In this document: in pieces, positions 34,288 through 43,832 of the stretch | Numbering within the stretch: the stretch's first letter is position 1 | Layout of the letters: each line of letters begins with the position of its first letter | Origin: Nodularia sp. LEGE 06071 | GTDB taxonomy: Bacteria > Cyanobacteriota > Cyanobacteriia > Cyanobacteriales > Nostocaceae | Reading direction: 5' to 3' | DNA: 64,000 nucleotides | NCBI RefSeq assembly: GCF_015207755.1 | Contig: NZ_JADEWH010000008.1 | Location: 1-64,000 of the forward strand | Program-made: the position numbers and the translations under genes | The notes under the pieces: model-generated | Databases searched by the model: none | Seen by the model: only the letters and a program-made list of their open reading frames with translations | What the model was told of the DNA's origin: nothing

Positions 34288-34746
34288 TTAGCTGGCTACA
34301 ACTTCAATATTGATTTGAGCTGTTACGTCGGAATGTAGCTTGACTTCGGCTTGATAAGTCCCCAGATGGTTAATATCAGGAATGGTAATCCCACGCCGAT
34401 CAATTTCTTGACTGGTAGCTGCTTGAATGGCTTCTGCTACGTCTTGAGTCGTGACTGTACCAAAAATTGCTTCGTTTTCACCAAGGGGTTTGGCAATTTG
34501 CAAGCTGCCGATTTTTTCTAAAGCTGCTTTTTGCTCTAAAGCTTGTTGACGCAGTTCTAATTGGCGTTGACGTTCTTTCTCCCGACGGCGTTCTACTTGT
34601 TTGAGAATACCGGGAGTGGCATGAGTTGCCAATTTCTGGGGAAGGAGATAATTACGAGCATAGCCAGGAGCTACGTCTACTAAATCGCCAGATTTTCCCA
34701 GCTTGGTAATATCTTGATTTAAAACTAACTGTACACGTTTCGCCAT
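34288..34746 (-). CDS. rplI: 50S ribosomal protein L9
   Basis: Binds 23S rRNA near the L1 stalk. From the ATG at 34746 it reads [20 protein letters not shown], then [20 protein letters not shown] (the L9 N-terminal signature), a long connecting helix rich in Arg/Glu/Gln, and a C-terminal domain with [20 protein letters not shown] and a final INIEVVAS. 152 residues, normal for L9. An open frame to 34803 adds 19 residues that are not part of L9. It is upstream of dnaB and likely co-transcribed. Confidence 0.96.
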   Translation of the reverse strand: MAKRVQLVLNQDITKLGKSGDLVDVAPGYARNYLLPQKLATHATPGILKQVERRREKERQRQLELRQQALEQKAALEKIGSLQIAKPLGENEAIFGTVTTQDVAEAIQAATSQEIDRRGITIPDINHLGTYQAEVKLHSDVTAQINIEVVAS

Positions 34747-34942
34747 CGTTTTCGTTTTTTCCTGTAAAATCTGATTAAGTTGGGTTTTAGTGGCATGGCT
34801 CACATGAGTGCAGCTTTTTCTGTTGATTCACCCCAGCAGCTGTGCTTATACCCTAAAGCTTACAGATCCTAGCGAATCGTTGGGTGCGATCGCAACTATT
34901 TAGTGATCTAAAACATTCCGATGCAATGGCGGTTGGCTGGAA

Positions 34943-35884
34943 TTAATCGCTGAAAACGCTTTTTTTCAGTTGACGAAGTTGATTTTTCACTTGATCGAGC
35001 GTTGCTTGCAACTGACTTTTTTCTGGGAGTGCGGGGATATTGGCCGCAGGTAAGGCTGAATTTAGATTCCGGTAATGTTCCCAAATTTCCCAGTAGGGAC
35101 AACCAGGTTGAATCCGAATCCCCGCCCAGTGCAGATATTGTAGCGGTTGATTGACTGTAGGATCAAAGAGAATATTGGCTTGAGCCTGAAAGTGGGGAGT
35201 TCCTGCCCAATTTCCCGGTGCTTTACCCTCTCTGCGAACTACATTAAAGCGGTGTGGAATCCGCTTCAGCAACATATAGTTAATAATTGGTTGATCAGAA
35301 GTCTTTTCAGAAAAATCAAAGTATTCTGGATGGGCGGCACACTCAGCAAAAGTTTCATATAAATCATTTTCCGAAACTAAGTTTTTCTTGGAACCCCAAA
35401 ACCCACCGTTAAAAATATCTTTGACTTCTGTTTCAGTAAATACTTTATCTTCTAATACCTGGGAACTAAAAACATTTTTAATCCCACCTAAATGTTGATA
35501 GTCACAACAAATAAAATCTGACTCAGCCAGGTAATTCAGATTATCAATAATCTTTTCAAAAACGACAATATCGGTATCAATATATAAAAACTCATCAAAG
35601 GGGCCAAACCAACAAGCCTGCTTCCGGAATTGATTGGGACGAGCAAAAAACTGTCCCCCGAAAGTTTCATGTAATTTTCCCGCTAGACGATCAATAAAAT
35701 CCAAGTCTTCGTAAACTTGTACTCCATAATGTTGTTTAAGTGTATCGGCGATCTGCTGATAATTATCATCATAAGGAATTATGATAATTGGTGTATTTGC
35801 GTCATGCAATCGGATACTATTTAGTAAAGCGATGGACTGCTCCAAAACCTTGTCATTAGCAATAATATAAATTCCGCGACTCAT
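34943..35884 (-). CDS. Putative nucleotide-diphospho-sugar transferase (first of a tandem pair by position)
   Basis: GT-A-fold glycosyltransferase-like protein of 313 residues, soluble. N-terminus MSRGIYIIANDKVLEQSIAL starts the nucleotide-binding strand; FGPFDEFLYIDTDIVVFEKI carries the DxD metal motif; DFICCDYQHLGG and NGGFWGSKKNL are similar to its neighbour. The upstream paralogue (35886-36890) ends one base before this start, implying tight coupling. Donor and acceptor sugars are unknown. The C-terminal tail is charged and helical. It belongs to the minus-strand glycosylation locus 34943-42665. Confidence 0.82.
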   Translation of the reverse strand: MSRGIYIIANDKVLEQSIALLNSIRLHDANTPIIIIPYDDNYQQIADTLKQHYGVQVYEDLDFIDRLAGKLHETFGGQFFARPNQFRKQACWFGPFDEFLYIDTDIVVFEKIIDNLNYLAESDFICCDYQHLGGIKNVFSSQVLEDKVFTETEVKDIFNGGFWGSKKNLVSENDLYETFAECAAHPEYFDFSEKTSDQPIINYMLLKRIPHRFNVVRREGKAPGNWAGTPHFQAQANILFDPTVNQPLQYLHWAGIRIQPGCPYWEIWEHYRNLNSALPAANIPALPEKSQLQATLDQVKNQLRQLKKSVFSD

Positions 35885-35885
35885 G

Positions 35886-36890
35886 TTATTTACCTCTACC
35901 TGTTAATCCTAACTTTTTCCAAACTTTTGTAGCTAAACTGGGAGGAGCGTTATAAGCCTTCGCTTTCGTTGTGAAAATTGGGCGCTTGTCTGGTTCGTGT
36001 AGATAGCGATAATGTAAGAACACATCCCGATAGGGAAAATCAATATTTTTTCCCTCACAAACTTGTTTAAATAATTTAGAAGACAAACCAATATAGTGAA
36101 TATAAGTTAATTGCTTACCTTGGTCATACAGAATATTGTCTTGTGTTTGAAAATGAGTAGAAGTCACGCAACATCCTGTTCTTTGATTTTCCGGAAGCTG
36201 GTGAGCAAAGTTATAGCTAGAAATACCTGTTCGCATTACCATATAATTGAGAATGGTTTGGTCGGGAGCCATATCATAGAGGATTTCTGCTTCGCCTCGG
36301 CGCAGCATATCTAGTAATAATTCTCGTTGTTTAGCATGAAAAAATCCTTTTTTCGCACCATAAAAACCAGAACAAAATATTTCTCTTTCTATTCTTTCTG
36401 CTGAAAATATTTCTGTTAATTTTGGCGAAGATTGATTATAAACATGAGATAAATCTTTGTACTGAAAGTCATATACTACCCAGTCATGATCATTTAGTTG
36501 CCGAAAAACTTCTGTTAATGGACTCATTAATAAAGTATCGGCATCCATATAGACGAAATTGTCAAACGGCCCATCAAATGCACAATAACGTCTATGAGTA
36601 CCAACTCGATGATATTTGTAATTACCTAATTTCAACCAATGTGCTTGAGCGGTGGGATGAGCATCCCAAATATGGCAAATAAACTCATCCCATTGCTGAA
36701 TTGACTTTTGATCATCGTAAAGTTGCACATTGGGGCGATGAGCAATTTCCGCCGTAATTTGTGTTGTATTGTGATCATAAGGATAGATACAAACGGGCAT
36801 ATCTTGTCCATAAATCGCCTCTATACTGTTGAGTAGAGCCACGAGTTGGTCATAAACTTGGTCGTTGGCCAGGGTACAAATACCATCCAT
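35886..36890 (-). CDS. Putative nucleotide-diphospho-sugar transferase (paralogue)
   Basis: A 334-residue homologue of the downstream gene: MDGICTLANDQVYDQLVALL aligns with MSRGIYIIANDKVLEQSIAL, and FDGPFDNFVYMDADTLLMSP carries the DxD motif as DAD. Both have CSGFYGAKKGF/NGGFWGSKKNL and a late DQTILNYMVMR/DQPIINYMLLK segment, evidence for tandem duplication. It is preceded by the GT10-like gene at 15 bases. The divergence between the two suggests different donors or acceptors. Confidence 0.82.
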   Translation of the reverse strand: MDGICTLANDQVYDQLVALLNSIEAIYGQDMPVCIYPYDHNTTQITAEIAHRPNVQLYDDQKSIQQWDEFICHIWDAHPTAQAHWLKLGNYKYHRVGTHRRYCAFDGPFDNFVYMDADTLLMSPLTEVFRQLNDHDWVVYDFQYKDLSHVYNQSSPKLTEIFSAERIEREIFCSGFYGAKKGFFHAKQRELLLDMLRRGEAEILYDMAPDQTILNYMVMRTGISSYNFAHQLPENQRTGCCVTSTHFQTQDNILYDQGKQLTYIHYIGLSSKLFKQVCEGKNIDFPYRDVFLHYRYLHEPDKRPIFTTKAKAYNAPPSLATKVWKKLGLTGRGK

Positions 36891-36905
36891 ATAAAAATTC
36901 CCGAT

Positions 36906-37868
36906 TTAGCAAGTAACTTTATCAACAAATTCTGATAACCAATTGAGCAGATTTAACTTGTGTAGAATAATCTGTCTAGCTTCGGCGATCGCATCTTTAG
37001 CAGCATACCAAGCATCAGGAGTAGCTGTCACTTCCTGGATGTAGGCAATACCTTTTTCATCTAAACTAGGTAACCGCAAAAAACTACCTGGGGGCAGTAA
37101 TTTATCAGCAGCAGTTCCACCATAGTAAATAGGTAAACACCAAGCTAATAAAGCGTCCCAAAGTTTCTCACTCACATACCAATTGTTATCAGCATAGTTT
37201 TCAATTGACAGATTATAATAATAGGGTGCCATTCCATGCCATTTATTACCCAATTCACCCGATTTATTCGCCCATGTGGGTAAATCGCGCCCATACAAAT
37301 CAAATTTAATCTCGCTAGACTGTAAGGATTGTAAAAAGTTTAATCTTTGACGATGGTTAGCTGTGCGACTAATACCAGAGGTAATCCAACTGCAAGGAGA
37401 AATTTTTTCTGGTGGTGGCATTTCATTTAATTCTCGAAACGAGTTGCCATGATACCAAATAGCCGGCATATAGTCGGGATGAGGCGCAAAGTCATCAGGC
37501 CCGGAAACATAGCCGCAATACTTCTGAGCTTGCTGGTATGTTCGATAATGATTTTCTATTACTTCATCTAATGGTGGTTCCCGCAATAAATAAATTATTC
37601 TTTCTTGGCTGACTCCGCGGAGCAGAGAATCAATATTTAATTCAGTTTTTTGTGGTCTTTGGCGAACAGTATCCCACCAAGATTTTGCCTGGGGAGGTTT
37701 GGGAAAGTCAAACTGATACATCAGCAGAAAATCTGGTTTTGATGCCAGAGACTGCATTTGCATATTACCCCAAATACCGAATTGATGGGGGGTTTGTTGC
37801 CACAGCCAATCTCCTTGTTTGTCAAGGTTTCTATAGCTGCTCACCATACCAATTGTTTTTATATTCAT
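36906..37868 (-). CDS. GT10 (alpha-1,3-fucosyltransferase-like) glycosyltransferase
   Basis: The C-terminal domain shows the GT10 donor-binding pattern: LSIENYADNNWYVSEKLWDA, ALLAWCLPIYYGG and LPPGSFLRL, equivalent to the FxxxFENS...YxTEKLxxAL...PVYxG...SFI motif of fucosyltransferases. The N-terminal half includes REPPLDEVIENHYRTYQQAQ, close to the acceptor region of this family. 320 residues, a little short of the eukaryotic enzymes and normal for bacterial ones. GDP-fucose is the likely donor by family. It lies between the ABC exporter gene and the tandem transferases. Confidence 0.83.
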   Translation of the reverse strand: MNIKTIGMVSSYRNLDKQGDWLWQQTPHQFGIWGNMQMQSLASKPDFLLMYQFDFPKPPQAKSWWDTVRQRPQKTELNIDSLLRGVSQERIIYLLREPPLDEVIENHYRTYQQAQKYCGYVSGPDDFAPHPDYMPAIWYHGNSFRELNEMPPPEKISPCSWITSGISRTANHRQRLNFLQSLQSSEIKFDLYGRDLPTWANKSGELGNKWHGMAPYYYNLSIENYADNNWYVSEKLWDALLAWCLPIYYGGTAADKLLPPGSFLRLPSLDEKGIAYIQEVTATPDAWYAAKDAIAEARQIILHKLNLLNWLSEFVDKVTC

Positions 37869-37952
37869 GAGTTAGTTGATCCAGTTGCCGCATTTTTTGA
37901 CTGCGTTAGTTGTGATTTTTGGGGAATATAGAAAACACTATATTTTCTTGAA

Positions 37953-40217
37953 CTAGTATTTTTCATGACTTAAATTTTTTGTGTTGTTGTGAAATATTTC
38001 TAAATTATTGATTAAATATTTAGCAGAATCATAAGAATGTACAATTATTTTACTTTGTTCTTGGGGGATTAGTGTGGAATTATCATCTAAATCTCGTAGT
38101 GAATTGAGGATGGCATTCAGATGGTTGCGAACAGGTTCGGCAATTTGAGTAAAGTTTTCATGCATGGCAATTATATTTGGACTTTGAGCCGCAGATGATA
38201 TGACTTGCTCTTGCATTTCCAAGTTAATCATATCTGACAAAATATCAACAGTTGTCAGAGTTTTTAAAGTTGATTTATAAGATTCGGCGATTAATTCCTG
38301 CTGTTCTTGGGGATTTGCTACCAGACCGTCAACTAATAAGGTCAAGAAACCAATCATGGAGTTAATTCGTGTCCGCAGTTCGTAACTGATGCGGATGAAG
38401 CTTTGACTGGTTTTGGTAGATATTTTCGGTTGATCAGTAAATTGCATTGAGTATAGACGTGAGTAGTAACCACCCTGGTGTAAAAGTTCTCTATGGGTTC
38501 CTAATTCGACGACACGTCCTTGTTCTAAGACAGCAATTTGATCAGCTTTCTGGACTGTGGAAAGGCGGTGAGCAATTACCAAGGTTGTGCGATCGCGACT
38601 GAGATTATCCAGTGCAGACTGTACCAAGCGTTCAGAAACCGTATCTAAAGCACTGGTGGCTTCATCTAAAATCAGAATTTCGGGATTTTGTAGCAGTGCG
38701 CGAGCGATCGCTAATCTTTGTCTTTGTCCACCAGACAACATCACACCGCGATCGCCAATCAGGGTGTCAAATCCTTGGGGCAATTTGCTGATAAACTCAT
38801 AGGCATTAGCCAGCTTTGCGGCTGTGATAATTTCATCCACCGTAGCTTCCGCTCGCCCATAAGCAATGTTATTCTGTACCGTGTCATTGAAGAGAAAAGT
38901 ATCTTGACTGACAATTCCCATCCGCTTTCGCATAGATATGAGATCAAAGTCGCGGATATCTCTACCGTCGATGGTAATACTGCCAGATAAGGGGTCATAA
39001 AATCTCGGTAACAAGTCTGCCAAGGTTGATTTACCCGCACCAGAACCACCGACTAAAGCCAAAGTAGTGCCAGAGGGTAAAAATAAATCGACATCTTGAA
39101 GTACTTGTTTTTCATAACCGGGGTAGGCAAAGCAAAGAGATTTAAAATGTATTCCCTCCTGTAATTTTGTGTAGGGAATTTTGCCCTGATACATAAAAGG
39201 CTTATTCTGGGGATTTAAAAACTCCGTTACTATCTCTACACTTGTAGACGTATTGGCAAAGCTACTACGAAGGCCATTTAACTGAGAAATCAATGGCAGC
39301 AATCGCAGCAGCACTAATAAATATGTCAATAGTACAGTTGAAAGAGTAGAAATCTGGGCAGAAAAAAACGTTCGGCTCAAAAATATAATCACCAGTAAGG
39401 CTGTAATTCCCATGACCTCACTGATTGGTGCGATCGCTTGGGAATTAACTTGCGACTGGAAATCGGCAGATTCGCGATCGCGGATCAGTTTCTTAATTCT
39501 TCTATACTCTCTGTCTTCATTTCCCGTTGCTTTGACTAGTCGAATCCCATTCAGCGTTTCTAGGACAGCAATTGAATAGGCTTTAGACATTTCACTAAGC
39601 TGTTTACCAAAATATTTAGATCGGTGAATAGCATACTGATTTATTATGGTCACAAAAGATAATAAAAATGTCGAAGCAATTGTTAATTCCCAAGAAATTG
39701 ACAGCAATATGCCAATAAAAACTAAAATTGTAATTCCTAGAATAATTAACTTGATGATATTATCTATAGCAGTCGCTGACCGACCAACTTCTCCACCAAG
39801 GCGGTTGATTAAATCACCAATTTTTGTTTTGGCATAATAATCTATATCCACATCCAATAATAATTTTAGTCCGGCTTCTCGGATATCCGCTGTCAGCATT
39901 CGTGTGAAAAAACTCGATGACAAAGAACTGCTATAAGTAGCTATATTTTTTAAAATAATTGCCAATAAAATTGCCCCAGCCATTACCCCCAGACGGTAAT
40001 TTTCTGATACGTTATCAAATGGATTTATAATAATTTGCAGAATAGAGGGAGCATTAGTTAAATCTACTTCTTGCCCTACCATTTTTAAAATTACTGGCAC
40101 AATCAGAGCTGTACTCACCCCATTAAATAAGGCTCCAGAAAATCCCAATAATATTGTGAGTACAATCCAACCTGGATAGGGTTTTGCAAATTTTAGTAGT
40201 ATTTTACTGGTAGACAT
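37953..40217 (-). CDS. ABC exporter (permease-ATPase fusion) with a His-less histidine-kinase-like C-terminal extension
   Basis: Type-IV ABC exporter half-transporter: six membrane segments in residues 15-310, then an ATPase with Walker A LVGGSGAGKST near 392, signature LSGGQRQRLAIARALLQ near 499, Walker B EILILDEATSALD and the H-loop IAHRLSTV. MsbA/lipid- or polysaccharide-exporting transporters share this design. About 170 extra residues follow. Near 605-625 the extension reads SFIRISYELRTRINSMIGF, which matches a HisKA H-box (SHELRTPLN) with Tyr for the His and Arg for the Pro. A second helical pair (690-745) looks like a repeat of the same module. No ATP-lid kinase domain follows, so it cannot be a kinase. 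Confidence 0.9.
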   Translation of the reverse strand: MSTSKILLKFAKPYPGWIVLTILLGFSGALFNGVSTALIVPVILKMVGQEVDLTNAPSILQIIINPFDNVSENYRLGVMAGAILLAIILKNIATYSSSLSSSFFTRMLTADIREAGLKLLLDVDIDYYAKTKIGDLINRLGGEVGRSATAIDNIIKLIILGITILVFIGILLSISWELTIASTFLLSFVTIINQYAIHRSKYFGKQLSEMSKAYSIAVLETLNGIRLVKATGNEDREYRRIKKLIRDRESADFQSQVNSQAIAPISEVMGITALLVIIFLSRTFFSAQISTLSTVLLTYLLVLLRLLPLISQLNGLRSSFANTSTSVEIVTEFLNPQNKPFMYQGKIPYTKLQEGIHFKSLCFAYPGYEKQVLQDVDLFLPSGTTLALVGGSGAGKSTLADLLPRFYDPLSGSITIDGRDIRDFDLISMRKRMGIVSQDTFLFNDTVQNNIAYGRAEATVDEIITAAKLANAYEFISKLPQGFDTLIGDRGVMLSGGQRQRLAIARALLQNPEILILDEATSALDTVSERLVQSALDNLSRDRTTLVIAHRLSTVQKADQIAVLEQGRVVELGTHRELLHQGGYYSRLYSMQFTDQPKISTKTSQSFIRISYELRTRINSMIGFLTLLVDGLVANPQEQQELIAESYKSTLKTLTTVDILSDMINLEMQEQVISSAAQSPNIIAMHENFTQIAEPVRNHLNAILNSLRDLDDNSTLIPQEQSKIIVHSYDSAKYLINNLEIFHNNTKNLSHEKY

Positions 40218-40424
40218 CGGTTATTTGGATCACACTTTACTTATTATTCAGACAATCTATCAATTTATTTTATATTTGGCAATCACAAATATCTCAACAT
40301 AAATGTCTTTTTTCTCCCCATTTAAACAGAAACTCATCTCCTCAATCAAGCTACTTCTACTATAAAATTTTACATAGTTGCATCTTAACTTTATACCAAC
40401 TTTAAAATGAGGCAAAATAGATGT

Positions 40425-41582
40425 TTATAACTGGGAAATTACAGACTTGAGGGTAGAAGCCATCGCCTCTATACTATATTTTTCCACACATCTGTCCCTG
40501 GCTCTTTTGCCTCGCTCATTTGCTAACTCCAAATTCTGAAATATCAATTCAATTTCCTGAGCAATTTGTTCAGGACAACTAGGCTGAACTAAATAACCAG
40601 TTTCACCCAAAATTTCGGGAATATCTCCAACTTTCGTCGATAATACAGGTTTAGCCATTGCCATTCCATCTGAAAGCTTCAGAGGAAACTGGGCGCGCGC
40701 CGTCAGAGTATCTCGCTGCGGAACAACGACAATATGAGCAGCAGCTAATATATTAGGCATAACTTCTATCGGACACTTTGGTAACTTAATAATCCAACGT
40801 CCCCACTTTTCAATCAGTTGGTCATCATAATTATCATAAGGACTACCACCCACAATCACTAGTCTTAAATCTGGCTGATTTAACTGTTCCAAAGCTATTA
40901 AAACATCTTCAACCCCTTTATGCGGCCTGGGTGCGCCAGGAAACATCAAAACTCTAAACTGAGAAAGACCATAATCTTCTCTGCTCAATTCAGAATCATA
41001 GTTATTGGGATCAAATTTGACCGTATCTTTGCCATTAGGCACATAAACACCGCCAAAGCGCTGTTGGAGAAACTGAGTATCTATTGTGATTGCATCTGCA
41101 CGAGATACTAAATTTTCTATCCACTTGAGGTAAAGCGGATGGTCAGGAAATCTCAATTCACCATCTTTTTTAAAGATATCTCTACATAATTGTTTCAAAG
41201 TTGGACGATACTTCCATTCATCACCACCATACCAACTTAGTTCCCAGTCATCCATATCTAAAATTAAGGGACGACCACTGCTAAATTTTTTAATTAGAGA
41301 TATACCAAAACTGGTAGGTTTAGGTTTAACGGCATAAATAATATCTCCGTCCAGTTGCTTTAACAATTTTGCCGATGAAATTAAAAACTCAGGATAATTT
41401 TTCCCTGGAATAGAAATAACAGACAGATGAGAGGGAGGAATAGCATAAAGTTCCTTCCCGAATAAAAATCCGACAGTTTCTACTTGATAATTCAACTTTT
41501 CTAGAGCTTGTCCTAAGATAAATGCTCTGATAGCACCTCCCCCAGATAAGTCACTTACAACTAAGGAAACCTTTGTTTTCAT
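40425..41582 (-). CDS. GT4-type glycosyltransferase
   Basis: GT-B-fold transferase of 385 residues. N-terminal LSGGGAIRAFILGQALEKLN is the acceptor-side loop; the donor domain shows VLMFPGAPRPHKGVEDVLIA (with the HKG of GT4), LVIVGGSPYDNYDDQLIEKW and late PLKLSDGMAMAKPVLSTKVG, ending EILGETGYLVQPSCPEQIAQ, where the acidic residues of the usual EX7E pattern are only partly clear. It lies upstream of the ABC exporter and downstream of the GT2 gene. Substrate not known. Confidence 0.85.
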   Translation of the reverse strand: MKTKVSLVVSDLSGGGAIRAFILGQALEKLNYQVETVGFLFGKELYAIPPSHLSVISIPGKNYPEFLISSAKLLKQLDGDIIYAVKPKPTSFGISLIKKFSSGRPLILDMDDWELSWYGGDEWKYRPTLKQLCRDIFKKDGELRFPDHPLYLKWIENLVSRADAITIDTQFLQQRFGGVYVPNGKDTVKFDPNNYDSELSREDYGLSQFRVLMFPGAPRPHKGVEDVLIALEQLNQPDLRLVIVGGSPYDNYDDQLIEKWGRWIIKLPKCPIEVMPNILAAAHIVVVPQRDTLTARAQFPLKLSDGMAMAKPVLSTKVGDIPEILGETGYLVQPSCPEQIAQEIELIFQNLELANERGKRARDRCVEKYSIEAMASTLKSVISQL

Positions 41583-41639
41583 TATCTATTACTTGCTGGC
41601 TTGAAATTAGTTAGGATAATTTAGCTAGGATCATTTTTT

Positions 41640-42665
41640 TCATAAGTTTTGACTTTTGGGAGCCAAATTAATGAGGTGGGAAAACATAGCAATAATTTTT
41701 CTGGAACGCGGTCCACGATATTTTTCATATAGGATGAAATTGGGAATAAACAACCTAGCTATATACATAAATTTAATCAAGTTTAGATGATTTATTTTAA
41801 TTTTATGATCTAATAAATAAACAGGAGGTTTTGCCATTTTTAGTAGTCTATCGAAATTGTTTTGATCTTTTTCTTTAATTGCTTCCTTGATTAAATAATC
41901 AATTGCAATTTGGCATAAAGGTAGCAAATTTATGTGCTTACTAGATACAGTTTCATATAATCTAGTGTAATGAGTTTTCATATAATACCAATTATTAGTT
42001 GTATTAGACTGATGTTTTGTATAGAATGTCCCCACCATAGGTGTATAAACCAAATTTACCTCTGCAACCAAAAGGTCTATAATAAAATCTCTATCTTCGA
42101 GAGCTTTCAGACTTTCATCAAACTTTTTGTGAGCAAAAACGCTTTTATGCATCAGTAGACATTGCTGAAGCACGGGAAATGGTGAGTCAGCCAAAAAATC
42201 AGGAATCAACAATCGCTGTATTAATTGTTCTTGTGTTAGGGAAGAAACTATATTTAATTCCCGTTTAATAATATTTTGCTCATGATCTAGATGTACTCTT
42301 TCATAATCACAATAAAATATCACTTCTGTTTGGTTGGAATTATTTACATGACTGAGTTGGAATCTAGTTTTATCTTCGTGAATCCAATCATCAGGATCTA
42401 AGCACTGAATCCAATCTCCTGCGGCCTGATTAATCCCAAAGTTTCTGGCAGAAGATACTCCTCCATTCTCTTTATAAAAATATTTAACTCGTGCATCTTT
42501 ACTGATTAATTTATCAGCAATTTGACGAGTATTGTCAGTTGAACCATCATCTATAATTAAACATTCTAAGTCACTAAATGTTTGATTTAAAATACTTTGA
42601 ACACATTTCTCCAGATAGATAGCTCGATTAAAACAGGGGAGAATAAATGAAACCAATGGAGCCAT
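41640..42665 (-). CDS. GT2-family glycosyltransferase
   Basis: Inverting GT-A enzyme. N-terminus VSFILPCFNRAIYLEKCVQS with the DGSTDNTRQIADKLIS donor loop and LDPDDWIHEDKTRFQLSHV carrying the DxD-type metal motif (DPDD). The QRLLIPDFLADSPFPVLQQCL segment corresponds to the acceptor region. No membrane segment is evident, so it acts at the cytoplasmic face. Length 341. It is the first gene of the minus-strand locus; a nearly 400-base AT-rich gap upstream likely holds the promoter. Confidence 0.88.
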   Translation of the reverse strand: MAPLVSFILPCFNRAIYLEKCVQSILNQTFSDLECLIIDDGSTDNTRQIADKLISKDARVKYFYKENGGVSSARNFGINQAAGDWIQCLDPDDWIHEDKTRFQLSHVNNSNQTEVIFYCDYERVHLDHEQNIIKRELNIVSSLTQEQLIQRLLIPDFLADSPFPVLQQCLLMHKSVFAHKKFDESLKALEDRDFIIDLLVAEVNLVYTPMVGTFYTKHQSNTTNNWYYMKTHYTRLYETVSSKHINLLPLCQIAIDYLIKEAIKEKDQNNFDRLLKMAKPPVYLLDHKIKINHLNLIKFMYIARLFIPNFILYEKYRGPRSRKIIAMFSHLINLAPKSQNL

Positions 42666-43058
42666 ATGTTAATTATTCCTCTAAAAATTGCCAAGATATG
42701 AACATATAATCATCAATAATATGTTTATCGCTAATTGCATCCTGAGAAAACACAGTTTCAATTTGATATTTCAGTGAAATAAATCAAATCTGAATATCTA
42801 TGGTTGTAGTTATTTTTACAAGCCAAAAATTAACTTCGTCTTTGCTTTGATTAGCAGATAAATTTTACTGCTAAATAAAGATAATCTGGGAAAAGTTTTA
42901 GTATTATAAGTGAAACTACGGTTGTATATTATCATTATTTATGAGACACGACAGCTATAATAAAAAAATATAAATATTTTAGTAAATTTGTGCAAGTAGC
43001 TCAGTGACTTACTGGGTTTCTAAGATAGCTGAAACACATGATCAGGGAGAAAGAAGTA
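42666..43058. other. AT-rich intergenic gap between GT2 and gloB
   Basis: About 390 bases dividing divergent genes. It contains no ORF or repeat that I can support, only AT-rich sequence such as AATAAAAAAATATAAATATT. Promoters for both the glycosylation locus and gloB must lie here. Confidence 0.5.
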
Positions 43059-43832
43059 ATGCAGGTAATCCGTCTTGAGGCACTCTCAGACAACTACATA
43101 TTTTTGCTGTACGATGAGCAAAAAAATATTGCTGCTGTTGTCGATCCAGCAGAAGCTGAACCAGTATTGAAGAAACTGGCAGAACTCAAAGCCGAGTTGG
43201 TAGCCATTTTCAATACTCACCACCATAACGATCATGTGGGTGGAAACAAGAAGTTAATCCAACATTTCCCGAACTTGACGGTGTATGGGGGAGCAGAGGA
43301 TCAAGGGAGAATTCCCGGACAACAGGTATTTTTGCGACAAGGCGATCGCATTCAGTTTGGCGATCGCACTGCTGAAGTTTTCTTCATTCCTGGACACACC
43401 CGCGCTCATATCGCTTACTACTTCTTACCCGTAACATCTCGTGAAGCCGGAGAATTATTCTGTGGTGATACACTGTTTGCTGGCGGTTGCGGTCGTTTAT
43501 TTGAAGGCACACCCACCCAAATGGTAGAATCTTTGGCTAAAATCCGCGCTCTCCCAGATCATACCCGTGTTTGGTGCGCCCACGAATACACTTTAAAAAA
43601 TCTGCAATTTGCCCTAACTGTGGATAGTGATAATACCGAATTACAAAGGCGCTACGAGGAAGTCAAGAACTACCGTAGTCGCAAACAGGCTACTGTTCCC
43701 TCATTATTGGGCGTGGAAAAGCTCACCAATCCCTTTTTACGTTGGGAACAACCATCATTACAGTTAGCGGCTCAGAGTAGTGATCCAGTGCAAACATTTG
43801 CGCGTTTACGGGGAATGAAAGATAGATTTTAG
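43059..43832 (+). CDS. gloB: Hydroxyacylglutathione hydrolase (glyoxalase II)
   Basis: Metallo-beta-lactamase-fold thioesterase that hydrolyses S-lactoylglutathione in methylglyoxal detoxification. It reads [20 protein letters not shown] with [14 protein letters not shown], the THHHxDH metal site, and later [33 protein letters not shown] and [14 protein letters not shown]. The C-terminal [23 protein letters not shown] is the glutathione-binding domain. The ATG at 43059 has GGGAGAAAGAAG upstream; the upstream ATG at 43038 is less likely. 257 residues. Its stop directly abuts the stop of the convergent GST gene. Confidence 0.95.
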   Translation: MQVIRLEALSDNYIFLLYDEQKNIAAVVDPAEAEPVLKKLAELKAELVAIFNTHHHNDHVGGNKKLIQHFPNLTVYGGAEDQGRIPGQQVFLRQGDRIQFGDRTAEVFFIPGHTRAHIAYYFLPVTSREAGELFCGDTLFAGGCGRLFEGTPTQMVESLAKIRALPDHTRVWCAHEYTLKNLQFALTVDSDNTELQRRYEEVKNYRSRKQATVPSLLGVEKLTNPFLRWEQPSLQLAAQSSDPVQTFARLRGMKDRF

